A DNA stretch of 64,000 nucleotides from Clavibacter michiganensis (GTDB lineage Bacteria; Actinomycetota; Actinomycetes; Actinomycetales; Microbacteriaceae): NCBI RefSeq assembly GCF_016907085.1, contig NZ_JAFBBJ010000001.1, forward strand, positions 1,674,001 through 1,738,000, written 5' to 3'. Shown here in pieces: positions 42,921-51,354 of the stretch (position 1 is its first letter; each line of letters starts with the position of its first letter). Under the pieces are notes generated by a model. It searched no databases, had not been told where the DNA came from, and worked only from the letters and a program-made list of their open reading frames with translations. A program made the position numbers and the translations under genes.

Positions 42921-42942
42921 GTTCACCTCCCGTTCACCGGTT
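42921..42942 (+). promoter_or_regulatory. PHO box upstream of pstS
   Basis: GTTCACCTCCC directly followed by GTTCACCGGTT. 27 bases separate it from a TAGCTT -10 at 42970-42975, nearly the same spacing as at ppk. Confidence 0.9.
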
Positions 42943-42969
42943 CCGGCCAATCCGGTCAATGGCCCGACA

Positions 42970-42975
42970 TAGCTT
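42970..42975 (+). promoter_or_regulatory. -10 box, pstS
   Basis: TAGCTT. It predicts a leader of about 55 bases before the GTG at 43035. Confidence 0.5.
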
Positions 42976-43034
42976 CGTCGAGGGGCATGCACCTGCCCCC
43001 CTCACAGCACGAAATACCCGGAAGGCTCCATCAC

Positions 43035-44132
43035 GTGAAGATCTCGCGTCTCGGCAGCGCAGCAGCGCTCGCCGCCGTCACCGCCATCGCACTCTCCTCC
43101 TGCGCCTCCAACGAGGCACCCGCCGAGGGGGGCGACGCCTCGGCGTCCACCCTGTCCGGCACGCTCAACGGCATCGGCGCCACCTCCCAGGGCGCGGCCC
43201 AGGAGGCATGGAACGCCGCCTTCCAGACCGCCAACCCCGGCGTCACCGTCACTTACGCCGGCGAGGGTTCCGGCGCCGGGCGCGAGGCGTTCATGGCCGG
43301 CGGCCAGAACGCGGCCTTCGCCGGCTCGGACCGCGCGCTCAAGACCGACGAGCTGACGGGCACGTTCGGCCAGTGCGCCGACGGCGTCAAGCCGATCGAC
43401 CTCCCCGCCTACATCTCCCCCATCGCGCTGATCTTCCAGGTCGACGGCGTGAAGGAGCTGCACCTCGACGCCGCCACCACGGCGGGCATCTTCAAGGGCA
43501 CCATCACGAAGTGGAACGACCCGGCCATCGTCGCGCTCAACCCCGACGCCACGATGCCCGACGCCAGCATCACCGCCGTGCACCGCTCGGACGACTCGGG
43601 CACCACCGAGAACTTCGCCAAGTACCTCAACACCACGGCCAAGACGGTCTGGGACGCGGAGCCCAAGGGCGTCTGGCCCTACCAGGGCGGCGAGGCGGCC
43701 CAGGGCACGACCGGCGTCGTCGACGCCGTCAAGGGCGGCAGCAACATCATCGGCTACGCCGACGCGTCCAAGGCCGGCACCCTCGGCGTCGCGAAGATCA
43801 AGGTCGGCGACGAGTTCGTCGGCTACTCGCCGGAGGCCGCAGCCGCCGTCGTCGAGGCGTCGCCCGAGGCCTCGGGCCGCGAGGCGAACGACGTCGTCTT
43901 CGACATCGACTACTCGACCACCGAGTCGGGCGTCTACCCGATCGTCCTCGTCAGCTACCTCATCACCTGCCAGGAGTACAAGGACCCGGCCGTCGGCGAG
44001 CTCGTCAAGGCCTACGTCGGCTACGTGACCAGCACCGAGGGCCAGCAGCTCGCCGCCGAGAAGGCCGGCGCCGCGCCGCTGTCCGACACGGTCGCCGCGC
44101 AGGTCAAGACCGCGGTCGAGTCGATCAAGTAG
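43035..44132 (+). CDS. pstS: Phosphate-binding lipoprotein PstS
   Basis: A protein of 365 residues. Signal peptide with lipobox LSSC, then the PstS fold: GAGREAF, SDRALK, RSDDSGTTENF and the C-terminal TEGQQLAA. Extracytoplasmic receptor of the high-affinity Pst system. The GTG at 43035 has GGAAGG nine bases upstream; a longer frame is not part of a signal peptide. Confidence 0.95.
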   Translation: MKISRLGSAAALAAVTAIALSSCASNEAPAEGGDASASTLSGTLNGIGATSQGAAQEAWNAAFQTANPGVTVTYAGEGSGAGREAFMAGGQNAAFAGSDRALKTDELTGTFGQCADGVKPIDLPAYISPIALIFQVDGVKELHLDAATTAGIFKGTITKWNDPAIVALNPDATMPDASITAVHRSDDSGTTENFAKYLNTTAKTVWDAEPKGVWPYQGGEAAQGTTGVVDAVKGGSNIIGYADASKAGTLGVAKIKVGDEFVGYSPEAAAAVVEASPEASGREANDVVFDIDYSTTESGVYPIVLVSYLITCQEYKDPAVGELVKAYVGYVTSTEGQQLAAEKAGAAPLSDTVAAQVKTAVESIK

Positions 44133-44144
44133 CACCCGCCGTCC

Positions 44145-44180
44145 GCCCCCTGATCCGCGCACGCGCGGGTCAGGGGGCGC
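44145..44180 (+). terminator. pstS-pstC intercistronic hairpin
   Basis: A 17-base stem (44145-44161 with 44164-44180, one G-U pair), 12 bases past the pstS stop. Likely a partial terminator or 3' stabiliser that raises PstS over the membrane parts. Confidence 0.65.
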
Positions 44181-44239
44181 TCCCACGGGCGGCCCGCCGT
44201 CCCCAGCCCCACCATCTCGACCGCAAGGGAACCCGACCC

Positions 44240-45244
44240 ATGACGACCGCCGCCCCGCAGCCTCCCCAGGCTCCCGAGACCGAACCGCCGCGCGACGCCG
44301 CCGCCGCAGCTCCCCGCAGCTCCCAGGACGCCAAGCCCAAGGCCCGCGTGGGCGACCGCGTCTTCTCCGGCCTCTCCCGCGGGTCCGGCACGCTCATCCT
44401 CGTGATCCTCGCGGCCGTCGCGCTGTTCCTCGTCGTGCAGAGCATCCCCGCGCTCACCGCGCCTCCCGCCGAGGTCTCCGGCGGCGCCGGCTTCTGGGCC
44501 TACGTCGGCCCGCTGATGTTCGGCACGGTCTACGCCGCGGCGCTCGCCATGCTCATGGCCGTCCCCGTGGCCATCGGCATCGCGCTCTTCATCTCGCACT
44601 ACGCGCCCCGCCGCCTCGCGCAGGGCCTCGGGTACATCATCGACCTGCTCGCGGCCGTGCCGTCGGTGGTGTTCGGCCTCTGGGGCATCGCGGTGCTGGC
44701 GAAGTTCCTGCAGCCGTTCTACGAGTTCCTCACCGAGGCGTTCGGCTGGTTCCCGCTCTTCGCGGGCCCCGTCTCGGGCACCGGCCGCACGATCTTCACG
44801 GTCGCCGTCGTGCTCGCCGTCATGATCCTGCCGATCGTCACCGCGCTCTCCCGCGAGGTCTTCCTCCAGACGCCGAAGCTGCACGAGGAGGCGGCGCTGG
44901 CCCTCGGCGCGACGCGCTGGGAGATGATCCAGACCGCCGTGCTGCCCTTCGGCCGCCCCGGCATCATCTCGGCCGCCATGCTCGGCCTCGGTCGCGCCCT
45001 CGGCGAGACGATGGCGGTCGCGATCGTGCTCTCCCCCGCCGCGGTCGTGAACTTCGCGTGGTTCCAGTCGACGAACTCGAACACCATCGCCGCGAACATC
45101 GCGCTGAGCTTCCCCGAGGCGTACGGGCTCAAGATCAACGAGCTCATCGCCTCCGGCCTCATGCTCTTCGTCATCACGCTGGCCGTGAACATGCTGGCCC
45201 GCTACATCATCAGCCGCCGCAAGGCCTTCTCCGGAGCGAACTAA
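44240..45244 (+). CDS. pstC: Phosphate ABC permease PstC
   Basis: A protein of 334 residues. Ala/Pro-rich cytosolic N-terminus (about 1-45) and six TM helices. The EAA loop contains EEAALALGATRWEMIQTAVLP. Pairs with PstA. AGGGAACCC precedes the ATG. Confidence 0.94.
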   Translation: MTTAAPQPPQAPETEPPRDAAAAAPRSSQDAKPKARVGDRVFSGLSRGSGTLILVILAAVALFLVVQSIPALTAPPAEVSGGAGFWAYVGPLMFGTVYAAALAMLMAVPVAIGIALFISHYAPRRLAQGLGYIIDLLAAVPSVVFGLWGIAVLAKFLQPFYEFLTEAFGWFPLFAGPVSGTGRTIFTVAVVLAVMILPIVTALSREVFLQTPKLHEEAALALGATRWEMIQTAVLPFGRPGIISAAMLGLGRALGETMAVAIVLSPAAVVNFAWFQSTNSNTIAANIALSFPEAYGLKINELIASGLMLFVITLAVNMLARYIISRRKAFSGAN

Positions 45245-46344
45245 TGGCGACGACAGCCCCCTCCCGCACGCGGCCCGTCGCGAGCACCCTGCCCAACTCC
45301 CTCACCGCCGGCAAGCTGCACCGCTTCACCGCCCCCGCGATCTTCCTCGTGTCCTGGCTCGTGATGGCGGCCGTCTTCCTGGTCCTCGAGCTCTCGGGCG
45401 CCGCCGACAGCTTCAACATCGTCGGCACGGCCGTGTTCGGCACGATCCTGTTCGGCATCGCGCTCTTCTGCTTCTCGCTCGCCGTGGAGGGCGAGCGCAA
45501 GGCGAAGGACCGGGTCATCACGATCCTCGTCACGGTCGCCTTCGTGCTCGCGCTCATCCCGCTCATCTCGCTCGTGTTCACGGCCGTCACCAACGGCTCC
45601 GGCCGCTTCGACCCGCTGTTCTTCAACTCCAGCCTCCGCAACGTGGTGGGCGCGGGCGGCGGCGGCCTGCACGCCATCATCGGCACGCTGATCGTCACGG
45701 CCATCGCCGCGGTGATCTCCATCCCGGTGGGCCTCATGGCGGCCATCTACCTCGTCGAGTACGGGCGCGGACGTCTGGCCCGCGCCATCACGTTCTTCGT
45801 CGACGTCATGACGGGCATCCCGTCCATCGTCGCGGGCCTCTTCGCCTACGCCCTGCTCGTGATCTTCCTCGGGCCCGGCATCCGCCTGGGCTTCGGCGGG
45901 GCGCTCGCGCTCTCCGTGCTGATGATCCCCGTGGTCGTGCGCAGCGCCGAGGAGATGCTGAAGCTGGTGCCGAACGAGCTCCGCGAGGCGTCCTACGCGC
46001 TCGGCGTGCCGAAGTGGCTCACGATCGTGAAGATCGTGCTGCCGACGTCGCTCGCCGGCATCGTCACGGGCGTGATGCTCGCGATCGCCCGCGTCATCGG
46101 CGAGACCGCGCCGCTGCTCATCGTCGCCGGCTTCACGCAGAGCATGAACTACAACCCCTTCAAGGACCAGATGATGACCCTGCCGGTGTTCGTCTTCCGG
46201 CAGTACGCCGACCAGGGCTCGGACGCGGCGGCCTACGTCGACCGCGCGTGGACCGGCGCGCTCGTGCTGATCCTCATCGTCATGGTGCTGAACATCGTCG
46301 CGCGGCTCATCGCCCGCATCTTCGCCCCCAAGCTCGGCCGCTAG
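45244..46344 (+). CDS. pstA: Phosphate ABC permease PstA
   Basis: A protein of 366 residues. Two additional N-terminal helices (about 27-90) precede the six-helix core, with EAA loop ELREASYALGVPKWLTIVKIVLP. Its ATG overlaps the pstC TAA by one base. Confidence 0.94.
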   Translation: MATTAPSRTRPVASTLPNSLTAGKLHRFTAPAIFLVSWLVMAAVFLVLELSGAADSFNIVGTAVFGTILFGIALFCFSLAVEGERKAKDRVITILVTVAFVLALIPLISLVFTAVTNGSGRFDPLFFNSSLRNVVGAGGGGLHAIIGTLIVTAIAAVISIPVGLMAAIYLVEYGRGRLARAITFFVDVMTGIPSIVAGLFAYALLVIFLGPGIRLGFGGALALSVLMIPVVVRSAEEMLKLVPNELREASYALGVPKWLTIVKIVLPTSLAGIVTGVMLAIARVIGETAPLLIVAGFTQSMNYNPFKDQMMTLPVFVFRQYADQGSDAAAYVDRAWTGALVLILIVMVLNIVARLIARIFAPKLGR

Positions 46345-46388
46345 CGCCCGCTCCCCCGGCCACGAACCCGAACGGTTAGGAACACCCC

Positions 46389-47168
46389 TTGTCCAAGAGC
46401 ATCGAAGTCAACGACCTGAACGTCTACTACGGCAAGTTCAAGGCGGTCGAGGACGTCAACCTGCGGATCGAGCCGCGCACCGTCACCGCCTTCATCGGCC
46501 CGTCCGGCTGCGGCAAGTCGACCTTCCTCCGCACGCTCAACCGCATGCACGAGGTGATCCCCGGCGCCTACGTCGAGGGCGAGGTCCTCGTGGACGGCAA
46601 CGACCTCTACGGCCCCGGCGTCGACCCGGTGCTCGTGCGCCGCCAGGTCGGCATGGTCTTCCAGCGGCCGAACCCCTTCCCCACCATGTCGATCCGCGAC
46701 AACGTGCTGGCGGGCGTGAAGCTCAACAACCGCAAGATCTCCAAGTCGGACGCCGACGCGCTCGTCGAGCAGTCGCTCATGGGCGCGAACCTCTGGAACG
46801 AGGTGAAGGATCGCCTCGCGCTGCCGGGATCCGGCCTCTCGGGCGGCCAGCAGCAGCGCCTCTGCATCGCGCGCGCCATCGCGGTGCAGCCGGACGTCGT
46901 GCTGATGGACGAGCCGTGCTCCGCGCTCGACCCCATCTCCACGCTCGCCATCGAGGACCTCATCGAGGAGCTCAAGGCGCAGTACACGATCGTCATCGTG
47001 ACCCACAACATGCAGCAGGCGAGCCGCGTCTCCGACCGCACGGCGTTCTTCAACATCGCCGGCACCGGCAAGCCCGGCAAGCTCATCGAGTACGACGACA
47101 CCACCACCATGTTCTCGAAGCCCAGCGTGCAGGCGACCGAGGACTACGTCAGCGGCCGCTTCGGCTGA
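46389..47168 (+). CDS. pstB: Phosphate ABC transporter ATPase PstB
   Basis: A protein of 259 residues starting at a TTG. Walker [10 protein letters not shown], signature LSGGQQQR and Walker [14 protein letters not shown] (the PstB-type CSALDP). Last gene of pstSCAB. The TTG start has only a weak AGGAA site. Confidence 0.95.
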   Translation: MSKSIEVNDLNVYYGKFKAVEDVNLRIEPRTVTAFIGPSGCGKSTFLRTLNRMHEVIPGAYVEGEVLVDGNDLYGPGVDPVLVRRQVGMVFQRPNPFPTMSIRDNVLAGVKLNNRKISKSDADALVEQSLMGANLWNEVKDRLALPGSGLSGGQQQRLCIARAIAVQPDVVLMDEPCSALDPISTLAIEDLIEELKAQYTIVIVTHNMQQASRVSDRTAFFNIAGTGKPGKLIEYDDTTTMFSKPSVQATEDYVSGRFG

Positions 47169-47186
47169 TCCGCCCCGCGCACGGGG

Positions 47187-47220
47187 AAGGCCCCCGCATC
47201 CTCAGGGATGCGGGGGCCTT
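47187..47220 (+). terminator. Terminator of the pst operon
   Basis: A perfect 15-bp stem (47187-47201 with 47206-47220) and a four-base loop, 18 bases past the pstB stop. Confidence 0.85.
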
Positions 47221-47248
47221 CTGCACATTGCGGGTCGTGCGGCGCCGA

Positions 47249-48112
47249 TCAGGTGCTGGTGACCGCCACGATGGGCTCGGTCGTGGGCTGCTCGGATCCG
47301 CCCTCGGGCTCGACCGTGATGGCCACGGTGTCGCCGGGCGTGTAGCTGCCCTCGAGCACGGCGTGACCCGCCCCGTCCGATGCGGACATGACGCCGGCGG
47401 ACACGGGGCCGGACGCGCCGACGTACCACATCTGGAGCACGCGGCCCTCGGGCAGCGGGGACGCGTCGTTCAGCACGACCGCCGTCTTCGCCTCGGAGGC
47501 GGAGAAGTAGACCGTGGCCGTGCCGCCGCCGACGACGTCGCGCTTGTCGATGACGACGTCCGAGGCCGTGGTCACCTGCTCGTAGGCCGAGGCGACGGGC
47601 GTCTGCGAGGTGCCGGGGCCACCCACGTTCGTGCCGACGACCACGCCGCCGACGACGAGCACGACGGCTGCCGCGGCGACGCCGATGAGGGTGCCCGGAC
47701 GGCGGAACCAGCGCCCGGAGGCGCGGGCGGATGCCGATCCGAGGCGCTCGCGCGGCGCGGCGGACGACGGCGCCGCGGCACCGGTGGCCGCGTCCGCGGA
47801 CGCCGCGGGACGCAGCTCGGTGACCGGAGCCGGACGGCGGTCGTCGTCCGCCACGGCGGTCGGCGCGGTCAGCGGCGGCAGCTGCGGGGTGGCGTCGAGC
47901 ATCGACATGAGGTCAACCTTGAGGCGCGGCGAGGGATCCACCGGCTCGGTCGTCCAAGCGAGGTCGGCCGCGGTGGCCCGCAGCTCCTCGACCTCGGCGC
48001 GCAGCACGGGATCGCGCTCGAGGAGCGCCTCGAACTCGGCGGCCTCCTCGGGGTCGACGGCGCCGAGCGCGTACGCCGCGGTGAGCATGCGGATGTCGTC
48101 GTCGGTGGTCAT
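47249..48112 (-). CDS. Anti-sigma factor, RskA-like
   Basis: A protein of 287 residues. The N-terminal anti-sigma helical domain (AYALGAVDPEEAAEFEALL) lies in the cytosol, followed by an Ala/Pro linker, one TM helix (about 138-160) and an extracytoplasmic RskA domain (VLQMWYVGASGPVSAGV). Its ATG overlaps the sigma gene stop by four bases. It should hold the sigma factor until its outer domain is cut. Confidence 0.88.
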   Translation of the reverse strand: MTTDDDIRMLTAAYALGAVDPEEAAEFEALLERDPVLRAEVEELRATAADLAWTTEPVDPSPRLKVDLMSMLDATPQLPPLTAPTAVADDDRRPAPVTELRPAASADAATGAAAPSSAAPRERLGSASARASGRWFRRPGTLIGVAAAAVVLVVGGVVVGTNVGGPGTSQTPVASAYEQVTTASDVVIDKRDVVGGGTATVYFSASEAKTAVVLNDASPLPEGRVLQMWYVGASGPVSAGVMSASDGAGHAVLEGSYTPGDTVAITVEPEGGSEQPTTEPIVAVTST

Positions 48113-48699
48113 GATGCGACCCCCATCTCGTCGCGCAGGCGGATCATGCCGTCGCGCAGACGTGTCTTCACGGTGCCGATGGGCACGTCGAGCATCGACG
48201 CGACCTCGCTGTGGCTGTACCCGCCGTAGTAGGCGAGGGAGACGGCCTGGCGTTGGATCTCGGTGAGCTTCGTCATGGCCTTCTTGACCCTCTCGTGCTC
48301 GATGCTGATCTCGACGGTCTCGGACACCTGGTCGTAGCCGTGCTCGTGGTCGCGGATGCCGATGCGGACGTCGCGATCACGGCTGGACTGGGAGGCGCGC
48401 ACACGGTCGACCGCGCGGCGGTGGGCCATGGTGAGCACCCACGTGGTCGCTGCGCCCTTGGCGGGATCGAAGCGGGAAGCGGACTGCCAGATCTCCAAGA
48501 AGATCTCCTGCGTGACCTCCTCCGACTGCGCGTGGTCGACGAGGAGACGGCGGACGAGACCGAGGACGCGCGGCGCGAGCTGGTCGTAGAGCTCCGAGAA
48601 GGCGCGCTTGTCGCCCTGGGCGACGCGGCCGAGGAGGGCTTCCTTCGACTCGGGGTCCGCCGGCCCGGGGAGGTCGGGACGCTCGATCGATGAAGGCAC
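48109..48699 (-). CDS. ECF sigma factor, SigK-like
   Basis: A protein of 196 residues from the GTG at 48699. Region 2 includes VTQEIFLEIWQSA and WVLTMAHRRAVDRVR; region 4 has SHSEVASMLDVPIGTVKTRLRDG. SigK-type because of its sequence and its RskA partner. A GATGCT box lies seven bases before the GTG. ATGs at 48711 and 48735 in frame are alternatives. Confidence 0.86.
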   Translation of the reverse strand: MPSSIERPDLPGPADPESKEALLGRVAQGDKRAFSELYDQLAPRVLGLVRRLLVDHAQSEEVTQEIFLEIWQSASRFDPAKGAATTWVLTMAHRRAVDRVRASQSSRDRDVRIGIRDHEHGYDQVSETVEISIEHERVKKAMTKLTEIQRQAVSLAYYGGYSHSEVASMLDVPIGTVKTRLRDGMIRLRDEMGVAS

Positions 48700-49266
48700 G
48701 AGCCCCAGCATCCCAGACCCGCGTGCGAACCGCATGCAGGCAGGGCGGGGCCCGGCGAGCTGGGGCGGTGCTGCGGGGAGGTCATGTGGCGCTTCCGGGT
48801 CGTGGTGCGGCGGGATGGGGAGCCGGCCTGCGGGTGTGCGGTGCCCCGCATCAGCCGGGATCTCGCGTCGCGGGACATCTGGGATGGCCGGGCGGCCTGC
48901 CACGCGGGCAGGACCCGACCGATGCGGGTCGCACCCTCGCGGGTGACGGACATGAGGCGGGTGAGCGCCTCACGATGACTCTTCGGCGCCGGTCGCGTCA
49001 CGGATTGGTCACAGGCGATGGGGATTCGGCGGGGCCCACGCGAGCCGCTCGGCCGCTCGCACGGGGGCCGTCCCTCCGTGGAGGAGGGGAAGGAAGTGAG
49101 GAGCCGGGCCGCAGGACGCCTCTCGGCGCGAGGCCGCTCGGAGCGGCGAATATTGGTACCCGGGAGTACTGCGGCCCGACCAGCATCCACTGTAACCGAG
49201 TCGGCGCGGGCTGTCGTCCCGGGGGTCGCGCTCACAGCGAACGAGCGGATCCGCCGCCGCGACGGG
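48700..49266. other. Long intergenic region
   Basis: 567 bases with no gene I can support. The sigma gene promoter should lie here. One A+T-richer patch (about 49150-49195) contains TACAGT on the minus strand, a possible -10. Open frames here use rare codons (AGG, ATA, CGA) and match no pattern. Confidence 0.5.
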
Positions 49267-49899
49267 TCAGTCGAGGCGGTAGCTCCGCCAGAGCCGGGCG
49301 CACTGCACGAGGTCGGCGGCCATCTGCGAGAGGCGGAGGGCGCGCGTGGTCAGGTCGCCCGCGCGCTCCGGCGACGCCGTCGCGTCGAGGTCGTCCGCGA
49401 CGCTGGTGGCACCGAGCGCGGCCAGTCGGCTGAACGCGCCCGCCCGGTCGAGGGCGACGGCGAAGTCGCCCGTGAAGAGGCCGCGGAGGATGCTGTCGGC
49501 GAGCTCGACGATCTCCGTCGGCCCCGTGGGCGCGGTGGCGCCGGCGACCACCGGGTCGATGGTCGTGGCGACCTCGGTGCCGCGCTGGTAGAGGAGGCTG
49601 ATGCCGTCGGGATCCTGGCGGATGAGCGCGCGCATGAGGTACAGCCGCCAGAGGGCGCCCGGCAGGCTGCGCGGGCTGGCGCGCGACCAGAGCTCGGCGA
49701 CCGCGTCGATGCCGTGCTCGTCGGTGTACGCGATGAGGCGCTCGACGACCGCCGGGTCGGGATCCGCCCGCACGCGTGCCAGCAGGGCCGACGCGGTCTC
49801 GTGGGCCACGCGGCTGATCGTGGCGGGGTCGTCGCCGCCGAGCATGCTCTCGAACTTGGCCCCGGAGAACTTGGTGGGCTTGTGGTAATCGCCGGACAT
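49267..49899 (-). CDS. Conserved actinobacterial protein of unknown function
   Basis: A protein of 210 residues, starts MSGDYHKPTKFSGAKF. Mostly helical, no membrane segment, no catalytic motif seen. A TACGCT box seven bases before the ATG suggests a leaderless message. Sometimes annotated as DNA-binding in relatives, but I see no clear HTH. Next to tRNA-Lys, divergent. Confidence 0.7.
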   Translation of the reverse strand: MSGDYHKPTKFSGAKFESMLGGDDPATISRVAHETASALLARVRADPDPAVVERLIAYTDEHGIDAVAELWSRASPRSLPGALWRLYLMRALIRQDPDGISLLYQRGTEVATTIDPVVAGATAPTGPTEIVELADSILRGLFTGDFAVALDRAGAFSRLAALGATSVADDLDATASPERAGDLTTRALRLSQMAADLVQCARLWRSYRLD

Positions 49900-49906
49900 C
49901 CCGGCA

Positions 49907-49912
49907 AGCGTA
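49907..49912 (-). promoter_or_regulatory. -10 box, gene at 49267-49899
   Basis: TACGCT, seven bases before the ATG at 49899. Confidence 0.45.
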
Positions 49913-49986
49913 CGCCGGGCGGGCCCTCCCCATCCGGGCCCCGGGCGTCGACGCCGTCCGCTCCGAGAGCGCCGCCGCCCATCCCG

Positions 49987-49992
49987 TAGCAT
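49987..49992 (+). promoter_or_regulatory. -10 box of tRNA-Lys
   Basis: TAGCAT, nine bases before the mature tRNA 5' end. Confidence 0.55.
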
Positions 49993-50001
49993 CGGGGGCG
50001 C

Positions 50002-50074
50002 GGGCCTCTAGCTCAGTTGGTAGAGCAAGGGACTTTTAATCCCTGGGTCGTCGGTTCGAGCCCGACGGGGCCCA
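50002..50074 (+). tRNA. tRNA-Lys (TTT)
   Basis: Acceptor GGGCCTC/GGGGCCC with one G-U pair, D-arm, anticodon stem AGGGA/TCCCT with loop CTTTTAA (anticodon TTT), T-arm GTCGG-TTCGAGC-CCGAC, discriminator A. CCA is not encoded. Confidence 0.96.
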
Positions 50075-50126
50075 CCGCCGTCGATCGGCCGGCCGGAGGC
50101 CGGCGCCCGGAGGCCGGCGCCCGGGA

Positions 50127-51167
50127 TCAGCTCCGAGCACCCCGGTCCAGCACGAGGAACGGCGGCGTGCGGTAGAGGAACCGCAGCGGCGTGCGCATCG
50201 CCACCGCGTGGATCGCCAGCGACGCGGCGATCGCGACCACGCTCACCACCAGCGGCAGCAGGTAGGGGACGGCCCCGGACGGCTCGAAGCCGACGGCGTC
50301 GAGCACGGCGCAGGCCGCGGCGATCACGAGCACGTGCGCCACGTAGATCGGCAGCGTGTTGCGCCCGAGGAAGCGCAGCGGGCGCACCAGCCGCGTGCGC
50401 GCGAGCAGGGCCGCCCACAGCACCCCGACCGCCATCGCGAGGCCCGACACGACCAGGAGCACGCCGGGGATGCGGCTGATGCCGGTCAGCTCCACGACCG
50501 CGCCCGCGGCGCCGAACGCGACCAGGGCCGCCGCCGCCGCGATGGGCCGCGGGCGCGACGCGACACGGAACACGAGGTCCTTGGCGTGCAGCCCGATGAG
50601 GAAGAAGACGAGGTACTTCGCCATGCCGTCCCAGCTCAGGCTGCCGATGCGCAGCACGCTGAGGAACAGGGCGGAGACGACGGCCGCGACCGCCAGCTGG
50701 ATCCACGGCGGCACCCGCCCGTGCGCGACCTTCGCCAGCACGAGGAACACGGCGAGCGCGTGCAGGAACCACAGGCCCGTCGCGGGGAACACGAACGCGA
50801 GCAGCAGCGCCCGCGGATCGCCCTCGTGCGGACGCGAGTCGAGCGGCACCACCGAGAAGTAGAGGAAGCGCAGCACCGACCAGATCGCGAGCGCCCACAC
50901 GAGGACCGCGATGCGCGAGTTCCAGAGCTCCGGCCAGGAGCGGCGCACGGCGGATCCCGCGAGGAGCCCCGAGGCGAGGAAGAAGATCGGCATCCGGAAG
51001 GTGACGAAGGCGCTGTTGACGGTCGCCCAGACCGGTGACGCGAGGTCCTCCTGCATCAGCAGGAGGCCCGCATGGAAGAGCGCGACCAGCAGGATGGCCA
51101 TCGCCCTGGCCGCATCCACCCAGTCCGCGCGCGCAGCAGTGACCGTCGTTCCGTCTCCCCCAGACAT
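50127..51167 (-). CDS. Acyltransferase family 3 membrane protein
   Basis: A protein of 346 residues with about ten TM helices. Starts near DWVDAARAMAILLVALFHAG, the AT3 helix 1 with the catalytic-site His; RMPIFFLASG is the conserved second motif. These enzymes move acyl groups across the membrane onto wall or envelope glycans. TACCGT seven bases before the ATG. Divergent from an SGNH hydrolase gene, and many AT3 proteins carry an SGNH domain in the same chain. Confidence 0.85.
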   Translation of the reverse strand: MSGGDGTTVTAARADWVDAARAMAILLVALFHAGLLLMQEDLASPVWATVNSAFVTFRMPIFFLASGLLAGSAVRRSWPELWNSRIAVLVWALAIWSVLRFLYFSVVPLDSRPHEGDPRALLLAFVFPATGLWFLHALAVFLVLAKVAHGRVPPWIQLAVAAVVSALFLSVLRIGSLSWDGMAKYLVFFLIGLHAKDLVFRVASRPRPIAAAAALVAFGAAGAVVELTGISRIPGVLLVVSGLAMAVGVLWAALLARTRLVRPLRFLGRNTLPIYVAHVLVIAAACAVLDAVGFEPSGAVPYLLPLVVSVVAIAASLAIHAVAMRTPLRFLYRTPPFLVLDRGARS

Positions 51168-51174
51168 GCTCGGC

Positions 51175-51180
51175 ACGGTA
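51175..51180 (-). promoter_or_regulatory. -10 box, acyltransferase
   Basis: TACCGT, seven bases before the ATG at 51167. Confidence 0.45.
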
Positions 51181-51342
51181 TCGGGTCGATGTGTCCGGCT
51201 CGTGTCGGAGGGCGACGGCGGGAGGGGGATCCAGTGGTGATCCCAGTGGTCGGGTGATCGGGGTGCGGCCGTGCGTCGTCCGGGGTACGGGGTCCCCCGA
51301 ACGGGGTGGGACTCGGGCGCCACCGTCGACCGCGATCGAACG

Positions 51343-51348
51343 TACGGT
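51343..51348 (+). promoter_or_regulatory. -10 box, SGNH hydrolase
   Basis: TACGGT, six bases before the GTG at 51355; this box decides the start. Confidence 0.45.
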
Positions 51349-51354
51349 TCACGG

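Noticed and set aside
46366..46388. GGTTAGGAAC before pstB as another PHO box
   Set aside because: Only a partial match to a single unit, no second repeat 11 bases away, and the site is inside the pst operon.
48998..49186. 62-residue ORF in the gap upstream of the sigma factor gene
   Set aside because: Poor codon pattern, no ribosome site, no family. A nearby plus-strand GTG with AGGAGG-like bases also opens a frame full of rare codons that runs antisense into the next gene.
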